64,000 bases of DNA, taken from assembly GCF_022581195.2 (NCBI RefSeq), contig NC_061472.1, positions 11,160,001 through 11,224,000 of the forward strand. The letters run 5' to 3'. Source of the stretch: Helicoverpa zea (taxonomy: Eukaryota; Arthropoda; Insecta; Lepidoptera; Noctuidae). Positions 24,506 through 35,926 of the stretch are shown here, one piece after another (within the stretch, counting starts at the first letter, position 1; each line of letters begins with the position of its first letter). Below the pieces are notes generated by a model, which made no database searches, had not been told where the DNA came from, and saw only the letters and a list, made by a program, of their open reading frames with translations. The position numbers and the translations under genes are program-made.

Positions 24506-24730
24506 GTATGTGACAATATAAATAAGATACTTTGTTAAGTATGGTGAAGGAACTAGTGTCGATTTGTCGGTCCATGGATCGACGTCATGCTGAGACAACC
24601 GCATACCCCATAAGGTACCTCAAGTTATTGGGATAAGTACGTTAAATCATTTGGAAAGGCATTTGGCATGTCTTGAACATGAGGTAAGGTAAGGTAACAT
24701 ACGGTAACCTGAGATCATAAAAAGTCAGAT

Positions 24731-24780
24731 CATCATCATCTTCCGAGACTTCCCAACTATGTTGGGTTCGGCTTCCAGTC
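24731..24780 (-). mobile_element. 50-bp SINE tail insertion
   Basis: The last 50 bp of the SINE family seen at 17764-18144, on the minus strand, starting with its CATCATCATC end. It is flanked by TAAAAAGTCAGAT at 24718-24730 and again at 24781-24793, a perfect 13-bp target-site duplication. It is therefore a genuine, extremely 5'-truncated insertion rather than an eroded copy. Confidence 0.85.
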
Positions 24781-24793
24781 TAAAAAGTCAGAT

Positions 24794-26887
24794 ACATAAA
24801 TAAAAAACTTTGACCTAAATCTATGACGTCTCTTTGCATTTCTGTAGTGACACTTTTCATGTCTGGCCTAAAAATATCGACGAAATATTCCCACACATCA
24901 CATCTCTCACCCAAATTTTCCGTCATCCAGACTCTTCTAAGTACTAAGGAAACATAAAAGCAGCTGACATGTAGCCTAAAGTAATGTTTGTATAAAAAGG
25001 TGATAAAATTGCAAAGCGTGAACCGCGTCGTGTCTCGTGTAGTTTTGTATTAGGTTGGGGGACGTGACCAGACAGACAAGTGTCTGGGAGACGGGGGTTG
25101 TGTCTCATGTGCTGGGAGGAAGGGTTTTTGGGGTTGTGAGAAGCTGGTTAACATCTTGAGGATAATTAATTCGGATAAATATGTTAAAAATGTCAAGGGT
25201 AAAATATTTTTGCTGATATCGAATGGAATGAGAAATCATTGACTCCCTGCACTTCGTGGGTATAATGTAAATCAATCTTAACCAAAGGTCCCTAAGATCT
25301 TCCGGTATAAGTCAGGCGTTACTTTATAATAATATATTGACAGGTATAACCAAAACCAGACCAACCAATCATCACTACATTATCCTGTCATTCCAATAAA
25401 CCCCCCGCGTCACTGGTGCGCACGATACGCGCGACTCGCTCGTGTGAGGTGGCTCTAAGGTGTTACGTCATCTCGCGTTAACTCGCTCCACTGCATGTGA
25501 CGACGTATTGTTTGCTGATCATGACAGCTCCATACAAGAACACTCCTAACACATGTAATAAGATTATAACAGTTTCTTGCTGCAAATTACTTAGAACATG
25601 TAGAGAAAAGTCACTTTTAAATAACTTTAGTATCTAGAAATTTTATCAAAATTGGTTCAGCCGTTTCAAAGATAAGGTACTCTTTATCGTAATAAACTCA
25701 CAATTGCCTTTTTAAAACTTCGAGTAGTAAGTATTGCAACAGTTTCTACACGTAATTCAGTAGATTTCTTTTTGTCTCTGATTGCAAAGCTTCATATCAG
25801 TAAAAAGAACTGAAAGATGATTCCTGCTGAGACCAGTATAAAAGTATAAATAAAATATCCTAGGTATAACGAACATGAACAAAATGACAAGTCGGAAATC
25901 CTCCGGTAAATAAGATATTTCTCGCTCATTCCGTTCAGTCATTCATTCGTTCACTCGTGAGCGGATTCTCGATACATGGATACGTTAATGAAAGCAATTC
26001 AACACGCGACACTTTCATGTTATGTGGAGCATTCAGGGTTTTTCACAAGATATTTAATAAATAAAGGATTTGCTGCTTTTTTATTGAATTTATTGGAATT
26101 AATTACAGCATTTTCTTGACCAAGTCAGTACCCGACTCTCGAGGGTTTTCATAATACTATATACATATATAGGCATACATACATCTTAGTTCAGCTACCA
26201 TCTCATTCTATCTACAGAATTGTTTAATTCCTACCATAATAAGCAAACTACTCGAATAAATCAACAAAACGTGCAAAGAAAACCAAGAAACCCAACTAGT
26301 TGGAAGTGGAGCTAGTTTCATGTATCATAGGCTTGTTTTTATTACTAAAGTTTCCACCAAAGATTGTCTGTAGGACCACGTCTGCCCCCCTCCCCCCACC
26401 GCTCCTATTACAAAAACTTCTTTCGGAATAAGCAAAATTATGAACGCGGCCGTAAAGCTGAGCACACACTATGTTGGAGACGCTAGACTTTATACTTTGT
26501 TAAAGTGACAAGCCATTATAGTGCTAAAACATGGGTCTGGTTAAGGTTAGGTGAAAATAGTAATTAATTGAAAAGCTTCATTTATAGTAAACTTTTGCTA
26601 AACTTATTACTTTAACTAGCTATTAGATGCTACGATTAGCTGACAACCTATACATAGAGAATTACCGTTTCTATAGCAATACCACAGATAATAGTTACTT
26701 CGGTAATACCTCTTTAACGTAAATAATTATTTACCTACTTACTTTACACATTGGAACCTCTGGTTAAATAAAAAGTGAAACATCCCAAACCGAAAACTAT
26801 GCTGTCGAACCAATGCACGCATTCTTCATCGTACGATTCCCACTGAAGCTTCGGAATGCATGCGTTAGACGCGTGAATTCGCGCTCG
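24794..26887. other. Dystrophin intron, no recognisable element
   Basis: AT-rich intron sequence with no exon or element that I can support. A short CA-rich/GC-rich patch lies near 25415-25500. Confidence 0.5.
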
Positions 26888-26903
26888 AATAGTTTCGCAT
26901 CTT

Positions 26904-27979
26904 TTTTTTTTTTTTTTAACGACGTCAAAAATCATCAAATGACCCCTCCCGCTGTGGGTTAGCAGCGGTGAGGGAGTGTCAGACTTTTACTGACTAAAAA
27001 CCGTCGTGTTCCTTCATAGGCCTTTTATGTACCAGGGCCGCGGTATCTCTTTCGAACAACCCGCAGCCCCGGCAGGCCTTGGCCCTGCTGGGCCCCGCTG
27101 GGGTTGCTGACATCACTTTGAGGAGCGCGTGGAACAACGCGCGCCGTCGACACGGGTCTGTCGTCTAAGCAGACAGAGGGACGATGAGCCACCCGAACTC
27201 ACCGCCCACAGACCCACGCCTACGGTGGCCGGGAGTCATCACGCGACACCCGGCGCCCATGGTGTCTACCTGGTCCAGCGCGGCGGCCGGGATGAGAGGT
27301 GCGAACTCTCTGGCGCTCCGCCTCCTCCTTCTCGAGCATGACCGCTTCGCAGAAGGAGGCGACGGCATCCCATTCCCTCTCGCCCCGGACCATGGTCTGA
27401 ACCAGGGCCGGACGCGAGAGGTCGCCGCCGCCCAAAGCCTCGACGAGGACCCGGCGGTGCCCTTGCCATGCGGGGCACACCTGGACTGTGTGGTCCACCG
27501 TGTCCTCGGGGCTGTCCGCACAATGGTGACACCCGGGCGCCTCCTCACGACCGATTCGGTGCAGGTACCTCCCGAAACAACCGTGTCCGGTGAGGACCTG
27601 CGTCACGCGGTACGTGAGGGCGCCATGACTCCTCCCGAGCCACTCCTCAAAGAGGGGACTTACCGCCACTATGGTGGCGTGCCCTGCACTGGGTTGCGAC
27701 AGTCGCTCCTTCCAGGCCACCATGAGATCGCGCCGGAGCTCCGCCCGCTGCGCGACTACTTGCCACGGCAACGGGGTTTCCCCCCGGCGCTGAGCCTCCT
27801 CGCGCCAGTCGTACAGGCGCAAGAAGACTCTCGCCTCCAGATCCCACGGTGGCAGTCCGGCTACTAGGCCAGCGGCTTCGCGGGAGATCGTGCGCACCCC
27901 CGGATTAGCCTGATGGCTATCACCCTTTGGGGCACGTTCAGGTAGTGTACGGCCCGCTTCCGTACCGAACGTGCCCATA
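26904..27979 (-). mobile_element. 5'-truncated R1-like non-LTR retrotransposon
   Basis: On the minus strand it runs from a blunt 5' truncation at 27979 to a poly(A) tail, seen as a T run ending near 26917. AATAGTTTCGCATCTT occurs at 26888-26903 and 27980-27995, a perfect 16-bp target-site duplication that fixes both ends. The insert is strikingly GC-rich against its AT-rich surroundings. It lies in a dystrophin intron in antisense orientation. Confidence 0.92.
27220..27978 (-). pseudogene. C-terminal part of R1-clade ORF2
   Basis: An open frame of 252 codons extends right up to the 5' truncation point, so the apparent start is an accident. It has a CX2CX9HX4C zinc finger (residues 150-168), with FGRYLHRIGREEAPG just before it. 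That is the usual C-terminal architecture of R1/TRAS-type retrotransposon ORF2, downstream of reverse transcriptase. The reverse transcriptase and endonuclease are absent. The frame has no internal stop, which supports a recent insertion together with the perfect target-site duplication. Confidence 0.8.
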
Positions 27980-27995
27980 AATAGTTTCGCATCTT

Positions 27996-28350
27996 CAGTG
28001 TACTGCTACCCTAAACGCCGCCGACGGAAACTTTGTACATTTGCATAATTGCTGACGATACGCAAAGACAGACGAACATAGTTACACGTGTTGTTATACA
28101 CACTCGTAACCGAGTCGGTTTGTGCGTTAACACTAACTTTGACTCATTACTGACAGGTTTAAGTACGAATGTTTGCCAATAACGTGACTAAACTTTTCGG
28201 TGGAGTTTTACGAGTTACGGCAGTTAAAATAGGATTTGTGTTATAATTTAGTTGTGTCAAAAATACTTCGAGTGTATTAGGTACGATTTTTTTATAAAAA
28301 AGATAAAACATATTAGGTACTTATTGTATCTAAAACAAATCAATTTATAC
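27996..28350. other. Dystrophin intron
   Basis: Short AT-rich spacer between the R1-like and Jockey-like insertions; nothing recognisable. Confidence 0.5.
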
Positions 28351-30935
28351 AAAAATACAAAATACAAAATGTTTATTTCAGTACCAAAATGTTTACATTA
28401 GTTTATGATCGGAGCCACCTTTTAAGCATAACGATGCCTGTGTTAGGAGGCTCCGCTCCTCCATAGCTTTGGCTGTTTTTATGTACAACTTACGGTTTGT
28501 AACTATACTATATAAAGCAAACTTATATTTAATTTTTATGCAGTTCTATGTTGTCACTCAAATACAATAACTAGATTATATAGTAGTTGTAACGGTGCAA
28601 TATATCTAGTATCTACTAATTTAGTATAACAATGATTCAATATCTACATATGTACGTAATTTTAACCAATCTATTAGCAATTTCTTTCCTTCATGTAGTG
28701 GTTTAGTGTAGATGTGTATGTCTTTGTTTATTTTGTTATATAACCGTGCCGACTGTATATTATATTGTTTAGCAGCAAAATTAGTTTTTGATTGTGGAAC
28801 TTTCACAATAATATCCTTTCTCCTTTTTAACATTATATTTTTATTGTATGTAAGTGTTTTATGTTTCTTTAAGATTGTCGCACACATATATAATTTCCTA
28901 ACAGATAGCAGGCCACTGATCTGATATAAAGTTTCTGTAGGGTATCTCCGTTTCTTAAAATACATTATTTTTATCAGACCCCTTTGCGCTCGTTCTACAT
29001 CTATAAATTTAGATTTCGCTGTCCCTCCCCATACAGGTATACAGTAGACTATCACAGATTGTGCAAGGGCTATGTAGATTTCATTTAAAAGATTTCTCTT
29101 AGTGTCCTCTCTTGATGAGGCTATCCTTGTAGGGACAACGTATCTTAATGATTTAAATATCCACCCCAATTTTCTAATTCTGCCAGTAACGTGTTCGAGG
29201 TGGGAGTACCATCTTAAATGTTGGTCAATTATGACACCTAAATATTTTGTTTGCGTGACTTTATTAATTATAGGACAAGTACAGTCATAATTCGCGGCTT
29301 GTTTACAAGAATGTATTTTGATATTTAAGTTTTGTTCTGGTTGCGAGCAATTTCTGATTGTAAAACAGATATAATTGGTTTTGGTTGTGTTTAGCGTAAG
29401 GAAGTTTTCATTAAGCCATTTAGCTATTTGAGCCATCCCTATTTCAACTTTGAGTTTTACTTCAGGCCAGCTACTGCCATAAAAGACAATGGCAGTGTCA
29501 TCCGCGTAAGAGAAGATTTTTGCGTTATCTACTTTTAAGCTACATAAGTCATTAATGTATGTTAGAAAGAGTGTTGGTCCCAATACGCTTCCTTGGGGTA
29601 CGCCGAATGATATTTCCGCGTCATCACTAGTGTAAGCCCCTATTTTAACCCTCTATTTTCTGTTAGTTAAATAATCGTTAAAAAACATTAGAGGGGTTCC
29701 CCTTATTCCAATTTTTTCCAGCTTGGATACAAGGGTTGGAACAGAAACGGTGTCAAAGGCCTTTTTTAAATCAAGGAATACTGTCAAACATTTTTTTCCT
29801 GAATCAACATATTTTGTTACCAGCGAACTGAGTGCGGTAACTGCATCCTCGGTCGATATTCCTTGTCTAAAGCCAAATTGTGTTGGTGACAATATGTTAA
29901 ATTTGTCAAAATATTTTAAGAGTCTTGTATTAATTAGTTTTTCTAGAATCTTGGATAAAGCTGGTAAGACGGAGATAGGCCTGTAGTTATTGACATCGTT
30001 GCTGTTCCCTCCCTTGTGAACTGGTGTTATAATGGATTGTTTCAGTAATGTTGGGAAGATACCTTTTCTAAAACAGAGATTTACCAGATGAGTTACAATA
30101 GGGATAATTTCCTTGCTAATATATTTTAGAAATTTCGTTGGAATGTTATCCCATCCTGGAGCACTGTCGGATTTCAAACTCATTAGAACACTTTCTACTT
30201 CCTTGGGATCAGTGTCCAAGAGCACAAATGAATTACTTATCGTATGGAGAATATTAGATTGGCCAGAGGTGTTAGAAATTGGAATCTGTTCGGCTAATTG
30301 TTTTCCAACATTAGCAAAATAATTATTGACAGAATTAACCGATGCTGTCGGAGAGGGCATGATATTTAATAGTTCCGAACTTTGATTTTTAGGTTTATTT
30401 GAGTAGGTTATTAACTTGATATTTTTCCAGAGTAATTTAGTGTTTGTGACCGATTTGGCAAGTAGTTCTCTTTCAAATTTTCTTTTTAATTTTTTTATAA
30501 GTTTATTACAGTAATTTCTGTATCGACAGTAGGTTATTTTTAGGATGTCATTGTACGGATCTGAACGATAGCTTTTTTGTAACTTATTACGATTTTTAAT
30601 ACATTTTAATAATCCTGGGGTTATCCACGGCTTAATTATACGTTTGCTGCTGGGGATAGGTTTTATGTCTGTGTTGCACTTAATAGAATTGATGAGTTTT
30701 TGTATTAGTTTATCTGTTAGCAAATTTGGGTCGTCACAAAAGAGCAACTCTGCAATATTTTCTTCTTGTAAATATTTTAGTGCATTTTCAAAGTTAATGG
30801 TCGTGGTAATTGTACTAGCGGGTTCCCTACTTTTCGTTTTAGAAAGAGATAAAAATGTTGTGAAATGATCGGTAATTGTAGTATTTAATTTATATAAGTA
30901 GATATGATCCAAGTTACAATTCGATGACTTATAAT
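28351..30935 (-). mobile_element. 5'-truncated Jockey/CR1-group non-LTR retrotransposon
   Basis: On the minus strand, the end of an endonuclease domain, a full reverse transcriptase and a C-terminal region are followed by a 3' UTR. The tail is a short TTTTGTAT-type repeat around 28352-28371. The 5' end is lost inside the endonuclease. No convincing target-site duplication was found, so the borders are estimates. Confidence 0.75.
28621..30912 (-). pseudogene. Reverse transcriptase ORF broken by one in-frame stop
   Basis: The first part (30912 to 29653) begins with the end of an apurinic-like endonuclease (LDHIYLYKL...ITDHF). It continues into reverse transcriptase with a core ending FLDLKKAFDTV, the first catalytic aspartate region. 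A single TAG at 29653-29655 interrupts it. The same frame continues through GVPQGSVLGP and YADD (residues 26-29 of the second part, catalytic aspartates) to a stop at 28621. Apart from the TAG the frame is intact for about 760 codons. The motif style fits the Jockey/CR1 group. The element is inactive because of both the 5' truncation and the stop. Confidence 0.8.
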
Positions 30936-31506
30936 ATTAATCGTTCATGATATTTTGTAAGTATATTTAACAACCGCCAGTATAATTCACAAGTTAGTTC
31001 TTAGTTACTGTTCTCTCATACGCGTCATAAATCCCGGTTAATTGTGAGTCGTCCATGGTGAGACCCCTTCATATTCTACTTTGCATGGGGATGGCACTTG
31101 CAGGGGATTTTACGAGCTATCTCTCTGTCTATGTTTGTTTAAATTTTCATTGAATAATTTGCTCGAAGCTTCAATTGGTCATAATATAAGTGAATATGAA
31201 AATCCTTTAAAATGATTTCAACGTTGTTCTGTTCAATCCTCACTTGTTATTGCATGTGAAAACTACTTATATGTACTGATTTTAAGATTCATCGAAAAGT
31301 TAGAGTATTATGAACTCAGGGGTCAACAAACCGTTACTTATAAAACACAACGTGAATGTAACCTACCGACTTAATTTTGAATAAAATTAATGTTTATATT
31401 GCTGGAGCGATTTAATTACATTCATTACGCTTATCACAACGTTCGATCTTTATTGCTACAGCCAAAGATATCCTGTATAACTGGACGCACTTTTTTATAG
31501 AACAAC
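30936..31506. other. Dystrophin intron
   Basis: Between the Jockey-like insertion and the next exon; no element seen. Confidence 0.5.
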
Positions 31507-31669
31507 GCCATCTGTTGACGGAACTCTGTACCAAGGGAAACACCACGAGCTTTACTACTCACGCAGTAGATGGCGCTGAAATATCAACAACACTTTCTTA
31601 CCATGTGAAAATTATTATGTTGTAAATATGTATTTCTAGCAGGAATTAATGTTGTTATTTTGTTTACAG

Positions 31670-31824
31670 TCATTCCATGCTGAAGTACATCAGTACAAAC
31701 ATCAAATCGAGCTGTTCGGGCAGCTGACACAGCGCCTGATTGCTGTATATCGCAATGATGACACAACCCGCATCAAGCGCTCCACTGAGGCCATCAACCA
31801 TAGATACAATGAGCTTAACAACAG
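31670..31824 (+). CDS. Dys: Dystrophin, internal exon (spectrin repeat, helices B and C)
   Basis: The acceptor TTATTTTGTTTACAG precedes it and GTTAGT follows it. It is 155 bp, entering in phase 0 and leaving in phase 2, so it joins the exon at 24294-24505 in frame. The translation includes QIELFGQLTQRLIAVY, then a DDTTRIK stretch and EAINHRYNELNN. It aligns with the second half of rod repeat 21 of vertebrate dystrophin, where a DDT motif and NIN...W pattern occupy the same place. The exon is more AT-rich than its neighbours. The intron that follows is only 644 bp. The call is firm through the continuous alignment across all three exons. Confidence 0.9.
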
Positions 31825-32468
31825 GTTAGTAAACCTTAAATATTATTCATATAATAAATTGGAAATGAATGTTGTAAGTAGTGTTAGACTTCATTTTTCC
31901 AACAAGTAACGCCATCTGTAGTCTGTTTTTGCTTTCCCACAAACAGCGCCATCTCTCGAATTATCGTTTAAGTTTTGGTGTTGTTTGGGTCTAAGTTGTT
32001 CGCGATCCGTACGGCCGAGGTACTACCCTTACACATGCAGTAACTTAGTAGCTAGATGGCACGCCATTTTTTATGGAGAGGTTGTTTCGCCGAATTTACA
32101 TATTCTTTCAAAAGTGCAATTGTGATACCATCTTAGGTGTATAATTGCTGTTCTGCTGTAACATTTAAATTAACCAAACGTTTAATATTCAACAAGGTTC
32201 CGTATAAACTAACTCATAAATATTCACGTAAGGGCTCAAATTCATGAATATTTCATTTGTAAACTGTTTATTAAAATAACAACTTTAATTAAAATAATAA
32301 TTCTAACGTTGGGTCGGTTATTCTGATTAAATCATTCGTTTATGACTTTGGAAGTTTATTCAAGCTTTTATCGAGTTACACACTCTTGTTAAATAAACGT
32401 ATTGAATTAGTCTGCATGTTTTTTATCTAATCTGTAAATATATCCTCATAATATGCATTATTCCACAG

Positions 32469-32610
32469 TATTGTTGCTCGCGGGAAGGCGCTGCATTCAG
32501 CAGTATCATCGCTGCAGAACTTCGACCGGTCGCTGGAGAAGTTCGTCGCGTGGCTGAGCGAGGCGGAGTCGTTGCTGGACGCGGCCGAGAGGGATCCACA
32601 TCTGTTAAAG
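32469..32610 (+). CDS. Dys: Dystrophin, internal exon (first helix of a spectrin repeat)
   Basis: It follows TTATTCCACAG, completes a split serine codon and ends AAG before GTGTAA, 142 bp, leaving in phase 0. The translation includes LHSAVSSLQNFDRSLEKFVA and WLSEAESLL, a textbook spectrin helix A with its conserved tryptophan. It matches the start of vertebrate dystrophin rod repeat 22. The donor GTGTAA is weaker than the others. The next constitutive exon is not in the window, so the intron exceeds 31 kb and carries the copia and gypsy elements. The rest of this repeat must be encoded beyond position 64000. Confidence 0.9.
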
Positions 32611-32885
32611 GTGTAACATGAAATAATTAATATGATAATATAAGTAAAAGCAACATATTTATATCAGTTACAATGTAATTTAGAGAAGTGAAGCTAAGAT
32701 ACTGTGCAGAAATACACATAGCCTTTTAAAAGTACATGTACAAAATTGAGTTACACGCCATCTATCGAAAGTTGAGCGAACTTCGGCTTGTTACTAGTTT
32801 ATACGCTCGCCGCCAGAGGCTGTTACTTGACGGGAAGCTTAGTAAAACGAAGGAAGGTTTGCTACGGATGTGTACAGCGCCATCT

Positions 32886-34069
32886 GTGTAAAGCTCCGTG
32901 TATTTACTACTTTTTGGCTTGTGTTAAGGGTAGTCTTGAGAGGGGAACGTTGAAAGGGTGTCATTTACCAGGTATGGTTCGTTTTTGAACTATAGGTATC
33001 GCCACTTGTATTTCAGTTTCATTTAAATATCTCAGTTTCACATTATTTACTTTTTATTACGTTTGTATTTGCATTTTCGCTGCATTTACAAAATGAACGT
33101 ATAGAATTCTATTGCCTTAAAATAACGCTTTGCTTTATTTGTTACTTCGATAATGAATGCAAAACAAAGTCCAAACTTTGTCCTAACAATGTATATTATC
33201 TTAAATACTTGGAACACGCATCTGGCGGAGCACAGTTAACTGGTTTACGTCTCAAACGCAGAACATAACGAGTTTATGTGAAGTTGATTATAACGCGCCG
33301 ACATCGAGAACTTACTCCTAATCTAATCTCGAAGCAAACTGGTACAAACGGATTTAATTCTATCATACTTTCTGAGACAAGTTGCCCTTTGCTTGCCGAT
33401 AATTGTGTTATGAGCTGAAGTATGTAAAAGATGGGTAAAATGATATCTGGGCAGGACTATCTGGGCGGTATTAGTGAATCATTTTAAATTGACTACAGTT
33501 TATAGTTTAGACTGGTTTTGACTTTACTAGTAGGTATACTCTTGTGTTGTTCCAAGTTTTCTTTTATTTTTTCGTAAATGTGCAAAATGATACGTCGACG
33601 TCGGTCAAAAATTGTTTGCCACACACATTCCTGTCCCTCACATTACTGGTGGCATATTTAACAAATTTTCAACTAATTAAAGCCCAAATTTTCGCAATCC
33701 CTTCCAAGACGACGCGTCTGAATGACCCACAAACAAACTTACCCAGCTGCGGGAACTCCAGGAATGTTGTCACCAAAGTTCCCTGAATTCGGGGTATTCG
33801 GGATATTTGGGGGACTTCCCCCTACGAGTCCCCCACGTGTTTTAATTCACCATCCCGAGTTAATGGAAGAGTTCGCTTTGATTACTTAAGCGGTTTAAGT
33901 TGTACTTCCATCTGTGTTTATTGTGATTTCTGCTTTGCTTAAGATGTTTAGAACCTTTGGGGGAGTTTCGAAGATTTTTATGTAGATAGAAGATTTTACA
34001 ATTTACATATTACGAGTAACGTGTTATTTTGGCAACTTCTTAATGTATGTAAAACTGAATCTTAAATCG
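32886..34069. other. Dystrophin intron
   Basis: AT-rich intron with a small GC-rich inverted patch (GGGGGACTTCCCCC near 33809). No exon is supported. Confidence 0.5.
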
Positions 34070-34074
34070 AGTTC

Positions 34075-34290
34075 TATAGGAGGTATGGGATTAAAAGAAA
34101 TAATATACTAATTTGATATTGAAATATTTATTCTATACTTTAAATGGTACTTGGAAGCAATACGTCCGTCTAACAAGATCCCGTGACGCAGTGTGTGTAG
34201 AGTTAAATAAACAGTAGATTGTTCAGATAGAACAAAGAACAATGTTATCGAAAGTTAGGGGTATTAGTTTTTGCTTTATATAATCCAACA
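34075..34290 (-). repeat. Copia 3' LTR
   Basis: 216 bp; in element orientation it begins TGTTGGATTATATAAAGC and ends CCTCCTATA. It is identical to 38709-38924. The adjoining internal sequence reads AATTTTTGAGGGGGCG immediately before the LTR, a suitable polypurine tract for plus-strand priming. Confidence 0.97.
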
Positions 34291-34533
34291 CGCCCCCTCA
34301 AAAATTAATCCCTAACTTTTAGTCATTCGTTAGTTTACTATACAGTATCTAGTCTACAATTCAACATTACAAAGTGAATACCAACTTATAAATACGACGT
34401 AACATATTATACTTCCAAGTAAGGTCTGGGACAACTGTACAATAATGGTCCAACATTTGCTGCACAGGATCAGGGAAAACCCAGAAAAACCTGATCAGAC
34501 CATTTCATAATGAAATTGTACTTAAATTAAAAC

Positions 34534-35739
34534 TTATTCTATACCCAATCCTTTTCTCAGTCTTATAAAAGACACGACTGGTAAAGGTTTTGTCAACAAG
34601 TCTGCCAACTGGTTACCTGTGGAAATATAATTTAATTTTATTACATTTTTCTCAACTTGTTCTCTAGAGAAATGATATTTTATATCTATGTGTTTGGACC
34701 TTTTATGACTTGTTGGATTATTAGCTATGCTAATACATCCGTTATTATCTTCATATAAAATAATGGGCTTATTAATTTTTAAGTTTATGCTTTCTGCCAG
34801 AGACTTAAGCCATAATGCTTCTTTAACAGCTTCATATAAAGCCATATATTCGGATTCAGTAGACGAGACCGCTACTGATGTTTGTCTCTTTGTACACCAT
34901 GTAATTGTATTTTGATCAAATAATTTAAACACATATCCAGTAGTGCTTTTCCTATCATTACAATCGTGGCCACCCCAATCTGAGTCGACATATCCACTTA
35001 GGATGTTATTGTAATTATTTCTTGTATATGTTAACTTCAAATCAATTGTGCCTTTGATATATCTTAAAACTCGCTTTAAGCATAACCACAATTCTTTATT
35101 GTTCTTATTTGTGTACCGACTTAAAATATTTACGCATGTACTTAAGTCCGGACGCGTACAAAGCATAATGTACATTAAACAACCGATCAGGTGACGGCAT
35201 GGTGCGTCACACTTCTTATCAGCGTTAAGAGCTTCATAGTTTAATTTAAGCTCCATCGGTGTGTTTATAGGATTGCAATCACTCATATTAAATTTATTCA
35301 AAACGGTTTTAATGTAAGCACTTTGGTCTAAAGTAATTTTATCATGGTGTCTCTCTATTTTAATGCCCAAAAATAATTTGATATCGTGTAAGTCGGTCAT
35401 TTCGAATTTAGTCATTAAATATGCTTTGAAATTATTCATTGTTTGCAAATCTGCACATGCTATAACCAAATCATCGACGTACAAGATTACGTAAATATTT
35501 TTAGAAATGTCTCCTTTACCTTTCATATATATACACCTATCTACTGGGGAGTTCTGAAAACCTATTTCTTTGAGACATTGTTCAAATGTTTCGTACCAAC
35601 ATCTAGCTGATTGTTTTAAGCCATAAAGAGCTTTGTTTAATTTGCATACGTAATTATCTTTACATTTTACACCTTCAGGAACTTTCATGTAGATTTCTTC
35701 CTTTAGTGTACCATTTAGAAATGCTGTTTTTACATCCAT
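34534..35739 (-). pseudogene. Copia pol, second part: reverse transcriptase and RNase H
   Basis: The 401 codons begin in the middle of reverse transcriptase (MDVKTAFLNG) and include YGLKQSARCWYETF and the catalytic YVDD at residues 87-90. RNase H follows with DSDWGGHDCNDRKSTTGY, the SSTESEYMAL motif and a DNNGCI motif. The frame is actually open upstream of the first methionine to about 35935, where it meets the end of the first part. It is displaced by one base relative to 35927-38650. The protein would be made only by frameshifting or if the break is an assembly error. Confidence 0.9.
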
Positions 35740-35926
35740 ATGATGAATCAGTAAATTATATTGATTTGCGTAGCTAATTAAGAATCTAAAGCTTGCTATT
35801 CTAGCAACTGGTGCAAATGTTTCATTATAATCACTAAGATATTCTTGACTGAAACCTCTAGCGACAAGACGTGCCTTATATCTTGAAGGTTGACCTGAAA
35901 CGTCATTTTTAATAGTGAATATCCAT

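Larger units (their letters stand above)
31507..32885. promoter_or_regulatory. Cluster of GCCATCT motifs around two dystrophin exons
   Basis: GCCATCT or its complement AGATGGC occurs at 31507-31513, 31568-31574, 31911-31917, 31948-31954, 32054-32060, 32757-32763 and 32879-32885, often as GCGCCATCT. Seven copies in 1.4 kb is far more than chance. The core resembles Pho/YY1 sites (GCCAT), but it is also a common dispersed word in insect genomes. A regulatory role is inference only. Confidence 0.3.

Noticed and set aside
27184..27867. 227-codon plus-strand frame in the R1-like fragment
   Set aside because: The minus strand carries the zinc-finger motif and polarity set by the poly(A) tail; the plus-strand frame is a GC-rich shadow.
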